Below, in pieces: positions 1 through 11,900 of a stretch of DNA of 64,000 nt; positions within the stretch are counted from its first letter, which is position 1, and every line of letters begins with the position of its first letter. The stretch spans positions 19,935 to 83,934 of the forward strand of contig DATEDP010000069.1 of assembly GCA_035281585.1 (NCBI GenBank), read 5' to 3'. The translations under genes were made by a program, and so were the position numbers. The notes below the pieces were generated by a model, which saw only the letters and a list, made by a program, of their open reading frames with translations, ran no database searches and was not told the origin of the DNA. This DNA is from a bacterium (GTDB lineage: Bacteria; UBA10199; DSSB01).

Positions 1-50
1 CAAAGCAGCGGGGTTGGATTTCTAAGCTTTTTTCTTCCAGCAACCGCTTT

Positions 51-88
51 AAATCCCCCTTAATCCCCCTTTTTCAAAGGGGGAAATC
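51..88. repeat. CCCCCTTTTTCAAAGGGGG-type palindromic repeat, copy 1
   Basis: A G/C-run palindrome (CCCCCT, TTTTCAA, AGGGGG) preceded by a direct AATCCCCCTT unit. It lies just beyond the last gene of the left-hand minus-strand operon, so it could fold into a hairpin at the end of that transcript, although no clear T-run follows it. Related elements occur near 28.63, 40.29 and 56.16 kb. Confidence 0.7.
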
Positions 89-91
89 ATT

Positions 92-2887
92 TTAGTCGGG
101 CGAGACGACCAAGTCGCGGGGGCCTTCGATGTACTCGCGGTCGACGAGATTGCGGAGATGGACGCCGAAGCCGTAGGGCGACTGGGGCTCGACCTTGTTC
201 CATTCGTCCATCACGCCGTTCTCGACCATGAAGGCGATCTCCTCGAGAAAGGCCCGCATCTCGCTGCGCAGCCGCTCCATCGGCTCGGCGTAAGAGTTGC
301 TCTGGCTGTCGAGGTAATGCTGGAATTCGTGGACGACGATGGCGGTCAAAGAGGCGGCATCGCCGACTTTTTGGTCCACCGGCAGCCCTGGATTCTGCCG
401 CTGGATCACGATCAGCGGCACGCCATCGGCGGTCTTGGTGCCGGCGGCGTAGAAGGCCATCGGCACCGGCTTGCCCCGGTTTTCGTTGTTCCGCAGCGAA
501 TCGTAAATCTCCTGAGCTTCCTCGCGGCTCACCACTTTCAGCTCGATCTCGCCTTCCAGAATCTTTTCCCGCGCCAATTTCGAGATCCGGGTGCCTCGGA
601 AGTTGAGCAGCTTCAAGATCTCACTGACGCCGTACTCGCCATCGCTCGATTGCCGCAAAACCTGATAGGCGTACTGGTGGAATTGCCGCATCCGCAGCTG
701 CTGCTCCGAAGGCTTCATGACATTGGAAACCTTGTCGTAAAAATTGGCGAACTTCTCGGCCAAAATCGGGTCATGGACGTAGCCGGTGTAGACCGATCCG
801 TTGATGTGATTTCCGGCCAAGCTGAAATCGGGCTGGCCGGCCGAGAGCTTGAGAATCCCGAGGAGGTCGCCCCACTTGAAAGAATCGCCGCCGGCGATCT
901 CGGCCAGCTTGGGGCTCAGATTGCCGGTCGCCAGGATCTTGAACAGGCGATCGAATTGGAGCAAGGGGGTGCCGCTCTGCGCGGCCTTCTGAATCGCGTC
1001 TTCCAAACCGCGGACCCGGTCGCTGGTCGGCGTGCCGGCGGTCTTGAGGTATTTGCTCAGGGCCGCCAGCGCCAAGCTCGGAGTCACCCGCTTGCGCTCC
1101 TCGCCCTTGAGCAGGATGTAGTTGTGCTCCGACTCGAGGAATTTCTTGGCTTCACGGCCGTGCAGGAAAGTATCGAGATAACGGGTGACCGCGACCTTGC
1201 TCGGCGGCGAGAGCGGCAGAGCCTGAACTTCCGAGGCGTAAGTCCAGCGGGCCGGCGGCTGTTTTTGAATTTTTTTGCGATACCAGGCCGCGGCGTCGCG
1301 CCAGAGCTTGGCCAAGCGCCCGTCCTCGGGCTTGTCTTGAAAGGCATAGCGCTGGTCCCAGCCCCGCTCCTGCAGGAAAAGCTCGAGCTTATGGGTGTGG
1401 CGATCCCAGCCGGCCACTTTGATCAAGGCATCCCAATCCTCGCGCTCGCCCTCGCGGTAAACCCGCTCCAGGGCTTCCTGCATTAAGTGATCGTAGAGGC
1501 AGCCGCTGGCCCGGCGCAGCGGGTTCATCTTGAGAACATTGCTCCAGTAAGTCGTGGCGTAGTCGAGGATCTGAATCCGCGCGGTCATCTCCTGCCGGTC
1601 ATTGAAGACGTCCTTGATCCGGCTGTTGCTCAGCCTCGTGAAGAAATCGACTTTGTCGAGCCCGGGGCTGTTTTGGATGTTCCGGACGATTCGAGACACG
1701 ATCTCGGAGTAATTGCTTTTGAGCTCGGCCGAGGCCTCCGGCGGCGGCGGAAAATTCCGGCTGAAGGTGCCCTCCATCGCGTCTCGATCGAAAGTCGCCG
1801 AGTAGCGCGGTTGATCGGCGGTCATGTAGACGGCTTCGGATCCCTTGGTCGCCGGCTTCTCGGCGCTGGCCCAAGCTCGCGCTCCGGCGAAAGCCGGGGC
1901 CGGCCTGAAGGTCGAGAGAAACTTGGGCGAAAGCGGCGGCGACGACTGATGGGCCCGCCATTGGCTCGCCCGCAGGGCCTCGTTCCAGGCTCGGCCCATG
2001 AGCCGGTGGCTGAGATCGCCGCCGGCCTTGAGCTGGAGCAAGAAAACCAAGGATTCGGTGAGGGCCGTCTCGGTGTCGCTCGGCGGGCGGAAGCCCAGCG
2101 CCGCTTCGGTTTGGCGGCCGGCGTAAAGGCCGGCGAAGGCGCTGACTTCGGGCAGCAGCCGCGAAGCGACCTTGCCGCCTTGCCACTGGGCGCCTTTCCG
2201 GCCCAAGGCCCCGAAGCCCTTCAAGTAAAGCAAGCTCAAGCCCAGAGCCGCGCCCTCATGAAGCAAGGTCCCGGCCTGCCAATCTTGGCGGTGGCCCATC
2301 GCTTGGTTCAAGCCCTTGCTGGCCAGCAGGAAGGTCGGGACCTCTCCGCCAAAGCCCAGCGCCGAAGCCAGAAACTTGGCGCCGTGCCCGCGGGTCCAAA
2401 GGCCGGCCTCGGCGTTCAAGAGCCGGGAAAGCCCGGCCAGGCGGAGCCCGGTGAAAACCGTGGTGCCGGCCATCATTCCGCCGAGCACGGCCGGATCGAA
2501 AGCTTGTTGGTTGAAAGTCCGGATCATCCGCTCGGCCCGCAAGCCGAATTCGCCTTCGCCGCGCAGGGCCGCCAAGCGTCGCTTGGCTTTGGCAGCGGCG
2601 GGATGGTCTTGGAGCAGCGAGTAAATGGCGGCCGCCCGGTCCTCGTGGCCGGCCCGTTCTTGACGGCCGGCGAATTGGGTCCAGGCGGCGACGAAGATTT
2701 CCTCGTCGGCTTCTTTCAAAAGAGAAAGCGCTTCGGCCGAAGGGAAGCCAAGCTCCGACCGAGCGTTTTGACACCAAGTCGCAAAGCGGCCTTGGAGGTC
2801 GGAGAAGGACTCCTCACCCTCGGGCTTCGGTCTTTGGAATTTCAGCTCGGGCGCAGGCGGACGCGCCGAGCCGGTCGCGACCGGCAT
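92..2887 (-). CDS. Zincin-like protein B (TPR-like / hydrophobic module / HExxH), 931 aa
   Basis: Last gene of the four-gene operon. The start is supported by a GAGGGGG ribosome site upstream of the ATG. Residues about 30-115 look like helical TPR-type repeats ending in a GEGEFGLRAE signature. Residues about 120-330 are a Gly/Ala/Leu-rich hydrophobic module shared with four other proteins in this window. A long helical region follows, then a C-terminal HEFQH motif at residues 853-857 with a conserved EMRAFLEE segment about 20 residues later that could give the third zinc ligand. It is collinear with the 900-aa protein at 13759-16461 (shared MNP, INGxVYTG, HExxH and YGFGV/TGFGV landmarks). No signal peptide is visible. 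Family knowledge: HExxH followed by a downstream Glu is typical of gluzincin peptidases. Function is unknown; a zinc peptidase acting with the adjacent giant protein is inference. Downstream only the window edge is seen. Confidence 0.8.
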   Translation of the reverse strand: MPVATGSARPPAPELKFQRPKPEGEESFSDLQGRFATWCQNARSELGFPSAEALSLLKEADEEIFVAAWTQFAGRQERAGHEDRAAAIYSLLQDHPAAAKAKRRLAALRGEGEFGLRAERMIRTFNQQAFDPAVLGGMMAGTTVFTGLRLAGLSRLLNAEAGLWTRGHGAKFLASALGFGGEVPTFLLASKGLNQAMGHRQDWQAGTLLHEGAALGLSLLYLKGFGALGRKGAQWQGGKVASRLLPEVSAFAGLYAGRQTEAALGFRPPSDTETALTESLVFLLQLKAGGDLSHRLMGRAWNEALRASQWRAHQSSPPLSPKFLSTFRPAPAFAGARAWASAEKPATKGSEAVYMTADQPRYSATFDRDAMEGTFSRNFPPPPEASAELKSNYSEIVSRIVRNIQNSPGLDKVDFFTRLSNSRIKDVFNDRQEMTARIQILDYATTYWSNVLKMNPLRRASGCLYDHLMQEALERVYREGEREDWDALIKVAGWDRHTHKLELFLQERGWDQRYAFQDKPEDGRLAKLWRDAAAWYRKKIQKQPPARWTYASEVQALPLSPPSKVAVTRYLDTFLHGREAKKFLESEHNYILLKGEERKRVTPSLALAALSKYLKTAGTPTSDRVRGLEDAIQKAAQSGTPLLQFDRLFKILATGNLSPKLAEIAGGDSFKWGDLLGILKLSAGQPDFSLAGNHINGSVYTGYVHDPILAEKFANFYDKVSNVMKPSEQQLRMRQFHQYAYQVLRQSSDGEYGVSEILKLLNFRGTRISKLAREKILEGEIELKVVSREEAQEIYDSLRNNENRGKPVPMAFYAAGTKTADGVPLIVIQRQNPGLPVDQKVGDAASLTAIVVHEFQHYLDSQSNSYAEPMERLRSEMRAFLEEIAFMVENGVMDEWNKVEPQSPYGFGVHLRNLVDREYIEGPRDLVVSPD

Positions 2888-2966
2888 GGCTATGCCCCCT
2901 CTTCGTCAATGGTGCGGCCTTTATCTCGGCCGAAATGTACACAAGTTGCTGGTCTTATTGAAATTT

Positions 2967-5900
2967 TTAAGGCTTTAAATTCATCAGCTTTTCCAGGATC
3001 GGGCTCGGATCCGGAATGGTCATCGGTCCGGTCGGCCCCAAAATCGCCGCCGGCCTGAAGTTTTCCTCGGCCTTGGCCTTCGAGGTGACCTTTTCGCCCA
3101 AGATCTGGACCAGGACCGTGATGTTGTCCCGCTTGAAGGAGCCTCGATAGCCCTTGGCCTTATCCGTTGCCTGGTCCACCCTCGGATCCAGGATCAAGCC
3201 CTTTCCGGTCAGGATCATGCCCTCATAGCGCCATTGGCCGGCCGGCGGCGGGCTGCCCCAAACTTCCTGGTAAGCCTGGACATAGTCGCCGTGAGTGATG
3301 GCTTGGCCGCAGCGATTTTCGCGGGCGAAGCGATCGAAGATCGACATCCGAATCAGGGCCTCGTTCATCAAGACCATCTGCATTTGGCCGGAAGTCTTGG
3401 CGCCGCTGGCTTTCAGCAAATCGGCCATCTCGCCCTTGCCAATGAAGTTCTCAAAGAGCCCATCGCTGCCGAGGACGGCGATTTGGCCCTTCTGGGCCTT
3501 GTGGGTCGAGGTGTCGACCCGGAGCGCGGGCTGGTCTTTTTGGCGGCTGCCGAGGGCTTGGTCGACGGCATTGCGGTAAGGATTGACCCGCATGAACAAA
3601 GTCAGGCCCCGCGGCAAAACCCGATTGGTCAGGAATTCCCGGGTGGTGTAGGCGGCGGGGTCAACGTTGAAGCCTGCATCCATCAGGAAGCCTTCGGAGT
3701 CGCCGACGTGGGCGAATTTGACGTCGTAATCGCCCTTGCCCTTGTCGTGAACCTCCATGCCCAGCACGACCGCGCCGGGCGCCTTGTCGAGCCCCAGCCT
3801 TCCGGCGATCTCCCGGTGAGTGGGATGCTCCATCCATTGGCGATCCGCCATTTGAATGGCGTCTTCCAGTTTCATTTGGGGATGACGGCTGGCGTTTTCG
3901 AGGACGTAGCGGATGAAAACTCCGGCGAGCTCGCCCTTGCCCTCGCCCTGGCCGCCCATGCCGTCGATGACGTAGGAGCGGGTGACATGGCTTCCGTCCG
4001 GCAGATCAAAGGAGCCGATCGAATAGCGATCCTCGTTGTTGCCCTTTTCCTTGGCGCCGATGCCGGGATGTCGACTGGCGGCGATGCCGCCCCAGTTGAC
4101 CGATTCGACAGTGTGCTGGGCCCCTTGGGCCGCATGAAGATAGGCCTCGGGCACTTCGATCCGTGTCGGGACCGGACCTGGATCCTTGGCGGGGGTCTCG
4201 GATTTTCCGCCCGGGATGTATTTCAAGGTCTTGCGCTGGTCCGGCGGAAGGGTCTTGGTCCCCGCAGGATTGGGATAGTCGTATTCGGTGCCTTCGAAGA
4301 CGCGGTCGCTGAGCTCGGTGTAAACGTAGTCCCAAGCCTTCCGCTCGGCCGAGTTCTCCGGCAGCTTGTTGATATGGGCGCGCAGCTCGGGGCCGGCCGC
4401 GACGTAGGCCAGCTGGACGTCGGCCAACCATTCCTCGAAGCTCTGCTCCTGCATCCGCAGGCGCTCGGCCTTGCCGCCGCCCCATTCCAGGGCGAAGAGA
4501 GCCTTGCCCTTGACGATCACCCGGTGGGCCTGGGCGACGTCGTGGCGAACCGCCCAAGGAATCTGGGAGTCGCCTTCGGAATTCAGCCGATAGCGGGCCG
4601 CGTTGCCGTGGCCGGTTTCATGGAGGAAAATCGCGGCCATATTTCGCTTCGAGCCCGCAAAGGCGCCCGAATAGAGATAGAGCGAGCCGGTGGCGGCGTC
4701 GTAGGCGCTGAAATGAGCGTCGTCCTGCCGCGGCGACTTGAGGAAGATCCGCTTGATCCGGCCGGCGCCGAAGTAGGAGGCCGGGAGAAAATCGAAGAGC
4801 TCTTGGAGCTGGGCGATCTGGCCGCCGTTCTTGGCGACGAATTCGCGCAGCGCCGCGCCCTGGAGCGGCCCTTGGGTCGGATCGGCGCCCTCGTAGAGGA
4901 GCACGCCGAGCTCCTTGGCCCGGGCTTCCAAGGCTTTCCAAGCCTTGAGGCCTTGGACCGAGGGAATGCGGACGAAGCCGCGCTTTTCTTTCCAGGCCAG
5001 GTAGGCCTTGACCTCGGTCGGCGTGGCCGGCCGGATCACCACCGAGTCGGAACCGCTGGGCGGATCGGCCAGCATCATTTGGCCGTTGGGCCATCTTTGG
5101 ACCCGGGCGCCGCGCTCGAACTTCGCTTCGAGCTCCCGGGTCAAGCCCGGCACCAGCTTGGACAGCGGAGGCCTGGGATGGGCCAGGGAGTGCAGCTCCT
5201 TGCCGAGCGGGCTATGGGTCGGGATCTCTTCGACGTAATGGAAGCCCAAGGGATCGCCGGCGTCCGGGACACCGGTTTTTCTCGCCGCCGCAGTCTCACC
5301 GCGGCGCTCGGGAACCTTGTTCTCGCCCGATCCACCGGTCGAGCCTTCCGTTTCCAGATTGGCCTTGTAAACCTGCCGGGCTTCGAACAGCGAGGAGAGA
5401 TAGGAGCCGAGCTCGGGCCGCATGTGCTGGATGTAGGGTCCGAAATTTTGGAGGATGCGCCAAAGCAGGGTCTCATTGGCCGGATCCAAGCGGAAAGATT
5501 TGAATCCACCGATCTTGCCGATCTGGGTCGTCTCGGCTCGAATTTTCTCGACCACCGTCAGGACGTTTTGGGAATTGATTTCGCTCACCTGGAGCCGTTC
5601 CTGCTCGGTGGCGGAGAGCGAGAGCCTTTCCGGCGGCGGAGTCACCGGCAGGGGAGCGCCAAAGGGCACGCCCAATCGGTCGCGTCCATGGAACTGAAGA
5701 TATTCTTCGAGCCCCTCCACCCGGGTGCCCGAGCGGCGCTCCCATTCGCGAAGGGCGGTGATCAGGCGGCCAACCAACATCTCGTGGTTGGCATGGCCAT
5801 TGACCGGCTGCTTCAACAGGTGATCCATCCCATTGATCAAGGTCTGGGCGTATTCGGGGCCGGTGGGATCCTTGAGCTTCTCGACGTTGAGGACGCCAAA

Positions 5901-8900
5901 GCTTCGGAGGCTCTCCAAGGTAACCGGGTCGAAGCTCCGGACGTCGAAGCTGGGCTGGTCGGAGGCGCCTTGAATGTCTTTTTTGGCGTCGGGCAGGGGC
6001 GGCGGACCCTTGCGCTTGAGACCGGCTTCTTCCAATCGCCTGGAGAAATCCCGGATCTCGTTCAAGGTATGGCGGATATCGTCGGCTTTTTTCTGATAGG
6101 CGTCGAATTTGGGCTCGCCGGCGCGGCGATCGGCGATCGGCACTCCAGCTCGCAATACCTCGCCCAGGCTTCGAAGATCGGTGCCCCAATGTTGCAGCTC
6201 TTGCAGAGCCTCGAAGGCGACCTTGGCTTCGGTGGCCAAGGCCCCGCCGGCATCCCGGGCTTTGTTCAGGGCATTGGCGAATTCTTGGTTGTCTTTCCAG
6301 ATGGCCACTTCTTCCAGGAGCTTGAACTCCTGGATCTTGACCGGAGTGTCCTGAAGATAGGCGCAGAGAGTGGCCAGGGTTTCACCGGCTCGGGCCTTCT
6401 GGACCGGATCGGTCTCGGTCTCGTAGCGGCGAACCGCTTCTTCGAAATTGGTTCCGAAGCGCAGCTTGCCCTGGGCGTCTTGGCCCGGGCCGACCAGCAG
6501 GAGCATGCGATAGGCATAGCTGTTTTCGACGGTGAGCCGGCCGCTGGGATCGTTGTGCCAGGCGGTCAATAGAGGCAAGGACTCGCCGGCGAATTGCTCG
6601 TAAAGCGCCCGGGCTTCGTCCGGCGTGAAAATTTTCAGCTGCCGGGACTCGAAGACGACCTTCACTTGAGCCTGACCGGCGGAGTTCCGCAGCATCCAGG
6701 AGCCGTCCTTGGGATCCTGATGGAGCGAAGCGCCGTATTGGGTCTGCAACCGAGCTTTGAGGTCGGCCTGGCGCTGCTCTCCGCGGACCGTCACCCTCAA
6801 GGTCAAGGGAGCCGTGTCTTGGAGCTCGCCCTTTTCCTTGGCTTGGGCGAATTCGGCTTTGGTCAAGCGAAAGGGACTGACGACGACCGGAACATTGGAG
6901 CGGTCGGGGTTGAAGGAGGGGGCGTAGCTCGGGCTCCACTCGCCTTGCTCACCGGCCAGGACCTTGTCCGAAGTCTCGATCAGCATCGCCAAGTCGGTGC
7001 CTTTGCCATCGGCCCGATCGGCATGGCGCTGGTAAGCCTCCTCCATCAGCCGATCCTTGGGCAGCGGCGGCGGAGTCGGCGCTTGCATGACCTTGGCTTT
7101 GGACTGCTCGGGAGCCGGCGCCGGTTTCCAAGTGAACTCGATGCCGCCGATGCGGATCCGGTCGCCGGCGACCAGCTCCTGGGGACCGGCCTTGCCGTCG
7201 CGGCTCAGCTCGACCCAGCGGTTCTCCCGGCGGATTTCGACCGAGTTTCCGTGGAGCGGACGGACAAAGCTGCGGCCCTTGGCATCGCGGGTGATTTCGG
7301 CGTGCTCGGCGGCGATGGCCTTGTTGCCTTCGATGCGCAGCTCGGCTCCGGCTCCGCTGCCCAAGATCGCGACCTTGGATTCGGAGTTGATTTTCAAGAC
7401 TCGGCCCTTGCCGAAATGCAACTCGGCCGTCACCGACGTTTGGACCGGCGATTTGGAATCGCTGATGCCGCTCAGATCGGCCTTGGCGCCGCCGGCGGCG
7501 CCGCGGCGCTCGGGCACGCCGTCTTTCTTGGGATCCTTCCTCGGGGGGGGCGGCGCGATCGGAAGGCGCATCTTCTTGGTGACGTCGCTGTCGCTCACCG
7601 GCTTGGGAGATCCCTCGAGCTGGCTGCGAGGGATGATCCGGGTTTTCGCATCGGATTCATCCACCTTCTCGTAAAAATCCATCAGCCGATCCATCTGCTC
7701 GATGTCCCGCTCGATGCCGAGCCTTTGCTCTTTCGGCAAATTGAGGGACAGAGCCGGATCGGCCGGCCGCGGCACGGCGCTCTTGCCCTGGCCATCCTCC
7801 AAGGCGGTCAAGTAAGCGGCGACGTCCCGGCAGTAGTCGTTCAGCTGCTTGAAGGTTTCGGCCGGGAGATTCTGATTCTTGTAGATCAACGAGTGCTGGA
7901 TCTTGCCCCACTTGAAGATCGACTCGGTCTGGATCTGGATCTCGACCGGCTTGCCATTGTGCTCGACCACGATGTGCATGGCCCGATAGCCGGTGCTGCT
8001 GCCGACCAAAAGGCGGTCGGGATGGTCCTTGTCCTTGCGGAAGGTGACCTCCATGGTCTCCTTGCCGCCGACGTACTCCTGACCGATGATGTCCATCTCC
8101 TGATGGCCCTTTTCGGTGTAGACGTCGCGGACCTTGAGATTCTTTTCGATGTCGGCGGCGACCACCATCGCGTCGTTGGTGTTCTTCACCACGATCCGGG
8201 CGCCGGCGTAATCGGTCATCGGCTCCATCGCCAACCAACCCCGGCGGGCGATCTTCGGCGCCACGTCGGCCGGATCCTTGAGCCGGACGTGGGGATTGTC
8301 GATCAGCTTGCCTTGATGGTCGTTGAGCTGTTGGCTGAGGCGATGCTCGATCATCTCATCGGCATACAGCCCGTTCAGGTATTGATAAACCTCTTCCATG
8401 GCCTCGCGATGGCTTTCGACCATCGGCTCGGCGATCTTGACCTGGGCCGCCCGGTAGTCGGCCGGGTTGAGCTCGGCCTTGAGCGCTTGGCGGGCCGCCG
8501 GAGCGAAGGGCGTGGTGCCGCCGGCCAGGCCGACCAGCTCGGTTTCGATGCTGGAGCTGCCGTCGGAGTTGCGGGCGTCCCGCTCGAGCAATTGATCAAA
8601 GGCCTTGGTGCGCTTCACCAAGTTGAGAGCTTCGCGCTTCCATTCGGACGTGCCGTTCTCGAGCTGGGCCACCCGGCCGCGGAGGTAGAAGATCGCGTCT
8701 CGCTCCTCGAGCAGCTCGGTGCGGGCCTTGAGGTCCTTGGCCAGAGTTTCGGCCGAGCGGAAAACGTAGGGATCGCCGCCCAGGAGCACGACCTCGCCGT
8801 CTTGAATCTCGACCTTCTCGTCGGCCTTCAGGCGGCGGAAATCCTGGGTCTTGGGATCGAGGACCTCGACGATGGCCTCGCCCGGCCGCCCCTCGAAGAT

Positions 8901-11900
8901 GGCGGTGGTTTTGCCGCCCTGCTGGCGAAATTCGAAGTTGACGCTGACATTGCCGGCGAGGGTCTCGTTGACCAGGCCTTGGCCCGGAATGGCCCGGACC
9001 TCCTTGCCCGACTTGCCGACCAAAAGCGAAGTGCCCGGCTTGACCTCGACTCCGTGATAGAGCGGAACCAGGCGATACTCGTTGCCCGGAGCCTTCTCGA
9101 CTCGGTAGTGGCCGGCGAGCGCGCCGGCGGTGAGCTGGCGAGCGTCGGCCAAGGTCAGCTTGCCTTCGACGACGTTGACGAAGAGAGCTTGGCCCAGAAC
9201 GGTGCGGGGGTCGCCATCCTTCTCCGGCTCGCCCTTGCCCATCTTCTCCAGGATCGGCCGCAAAGCGTCGAGGGTCTCCCGGAACTCTCTTTCCATCGCG
9301 GCGCAGAATTTGGCGTCGTTGAAACGCCCGTCCTTTTTGACCCGATCGTTCAGGGTATTGTAACCCTCGCGGAACATCGTTTCCTTGCCGGCGAATTCGG
9401 CCTCGGCGATGCGGGTGTAATCTTCGACCCATCGAGCGCCTTGCAAGGGCTGAATCGGCGGCAAGGCCTTCGGCGTCGGGGGCTTGTCGCTGATCGGCCG
9501 CCGGAGCGGAGGCGGCGGCGGCTTGCTCCCGGTCTTCGCCGGCGGCAGGGCCTTGCGGGCCGGCACGAAGGGGCTGTCCTCGCCACCGGCATCGGGCTGG
9601 ACTTTGTCTTTTTTGCCTTTGCGCTTGGGTTTTTGGATCGGCGTCGGCGTCAAATCCCGGATCTGGTCATCGCTGATCGGCTCGACCTTTCCGCCCTCGG
9701 AGATGATGCCGAGCAGCGAATGGGCCGAACCCGGCTGCGAACCCATGGCGATCACTTGGCCGTCCTTGCCGAAGCGGAGCGGCACCGAGTACTTGTCGAG
9801 ATAGGCATTGGCCTCGGCGAACATCTTGCCTTGAATCAGCTGGCGCAGCCAAAGGCCCGAGAAGCCGGGACGATTGAGTCCGGCGTCGGTCATCAAGGTG
9901 ACCAGGAGCCGGCGGGAGCTGCCGTCGACGAAAATCGTCTGGTCCTTGACGGTGCCGTCCTTGGCCTTCACCAGCTGGGTTTCGATGAAGGACTTGCTCT
10001 CGGCGTCGAACTCTTCCAAGGGCTTGCCGTCGACCTTGAGCTTGCCGTCCTCGGCGACTTGGATCTTGAGCGCTTCGGCCTTGAAGCCCATCGCGTCGGC
10101 GTGGCCCCGGGCCAAAAGCAGCGATTCCCGGTAGGCGACCTCGCCGTGCTGGCGCATCGAGGTTTCGTGCATCTTGCCGCCAACCAACCGATCGGCGGCT
10201 CCATGAGCGAGCGCGAATTGAGTATAGCCCAAAACCTCGTGGACCAAGCCCTCCTTCCAGCCGCCGATGGGCTTGGGCGTCAGATTCAACCCTTGATTGA
10301 TATGGCTGGTCGCGATCATTCCGGCGAGGCCGGCGCTGTGGCCGAAGCCCCAGACCAGCCTTTGACCGCCCTTGCTGAGCTGGGTGCCATTGGCCTCGAG
10401 CAACTTGAGGCTCTTGGCGGCCTTGGGGCCAAGGGTCTGGCCAACCTTGCCGAAGCCTTTGAGGCCGCCGATCATGATCAGGGTCGCGCCGTAGCTCTTG
10501 GCCAGATGCTCGGCGGTGAAGACCTTGGAAGGATCGCTGAGGGCCGCTTCCTTGAGAGTGTTCAAGCCCCACAGAGTGGTGACTTCGGCGCCGAGGCCGA
10601 GGCCGCCGGCGATGACGATGGCCTTGTAGCCGCTGACGCCGGCCTGCTCGAATTTCCGCAGCATCTGCAGCTTGACCAAGTTGCCGAGACCGGCGGCGAC
10701 GAACATGAAGCCGATGTCGACGAAGACGTTCTTGCTGTTGGCGGCGCCGAAGACTTGGCCGGAAATTTTTTCAAAAGAGCGGCCGAAGCTGGCATTGCCC
10801 TGCAGGGCATCGAGGCCTTTCTTGGCCCGCTCCTTCATGAAATCGTCGTCCGACGCCTCGTGAATCAGGCCGTAAAGCGCCAAGGCTCCGTTCAGGGCCT
10901 TGTTTTCTTTCTCCAAGCTCCAGGCCTTTTGCAGGATGCGTTGGGAGCGCTCCATGATCGGCGGAACCTTGTGGACCAAGTCGATGATGTCGCCGGCCGC
11001 GCTCTGATCGCCGGTCAGCGCGGCCGGGCTGAGCAGGAACTTGGCCCGCTCCCGCAAATTCTCGGCGCCATCGGTCGAGATCTGGCTGAGGGCGTCCTTC
11101 AGCGTGAAGGCCTCGCCGGTCTCGATCTTCAAGCGGACCGCGTCGGTCAGCTCTTTCTCCAGCTTGAACTTGGCGGTGACATCGCTGCTCGACATCCCGA
11201 TCCCCGAGTACCAACCCTTGCTCTCGCTGAGCTCGGCCTGCTCCAGGTCCTGGTTGTAGACTTCCCAGACTTGGAGGGCCGCCTCGTTGTAAAGGCGGAG
11301 CTTGCCCTTCTCGAGGGTGGCTAGAACCCGGCTGGCTTCCGGCATCTTCTCGACCGGCTTGAGCTTTTCGACCGCCGCGTCGAGCTTGCCCTCGGCGATG
11401 AGTTGGTAGGACTCGTAGATCACCGCCATCTTTTGGACTTCGGGATCGGAGTCGGCCTGGGCGAAGCGGGCCAAGACGCCGAAGGTCTCGCTGGCCAGGC
11501 CGTTCATCCCGGCCCGGACCGTCTCGACGTCCTTGGGATCGGCATAGCTCTGCTCGGCGAGCTTGAGGTAGTTTTCGGCCAAACCTTCGACCGCCGCGAG
11601 GACCTCGCGCTTGGTGATGCCGCCGGCCTGCTCCGGCTCCTTCAAGCCGGCGAGCTTGGCCACGGCCTTGGCCTTGTCGCCGTTGTTGGCATGAAGGCCT
11701 TCGAGGGCCTTTTCGATATCCTTGATCTTGGCTTTCTCGGTCTCGGGCTTGAGCGTCAGGCTCATTGCGTAATCGGCGCCGGCGGCGGCCGACAGCTCTT
11801 TGTAGCGCTTCGGATCCTTGGCCTCGTCGACGGTCTGCAAGATTTCTTTGCTGGCCTCGTAGCGCAGCATCAGGACTTGGGCGTCCTTGGGATTCTTCTC

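Noticed and set aside
3234..11324. Long open frames on the plus strand opposite giant B
   Set aside because: They are antisense to a gene with clear RelA/SpoT, zincin and PP2C motifs; they lack domains and ribosome sites, and arise from the GC-rich codon bias.
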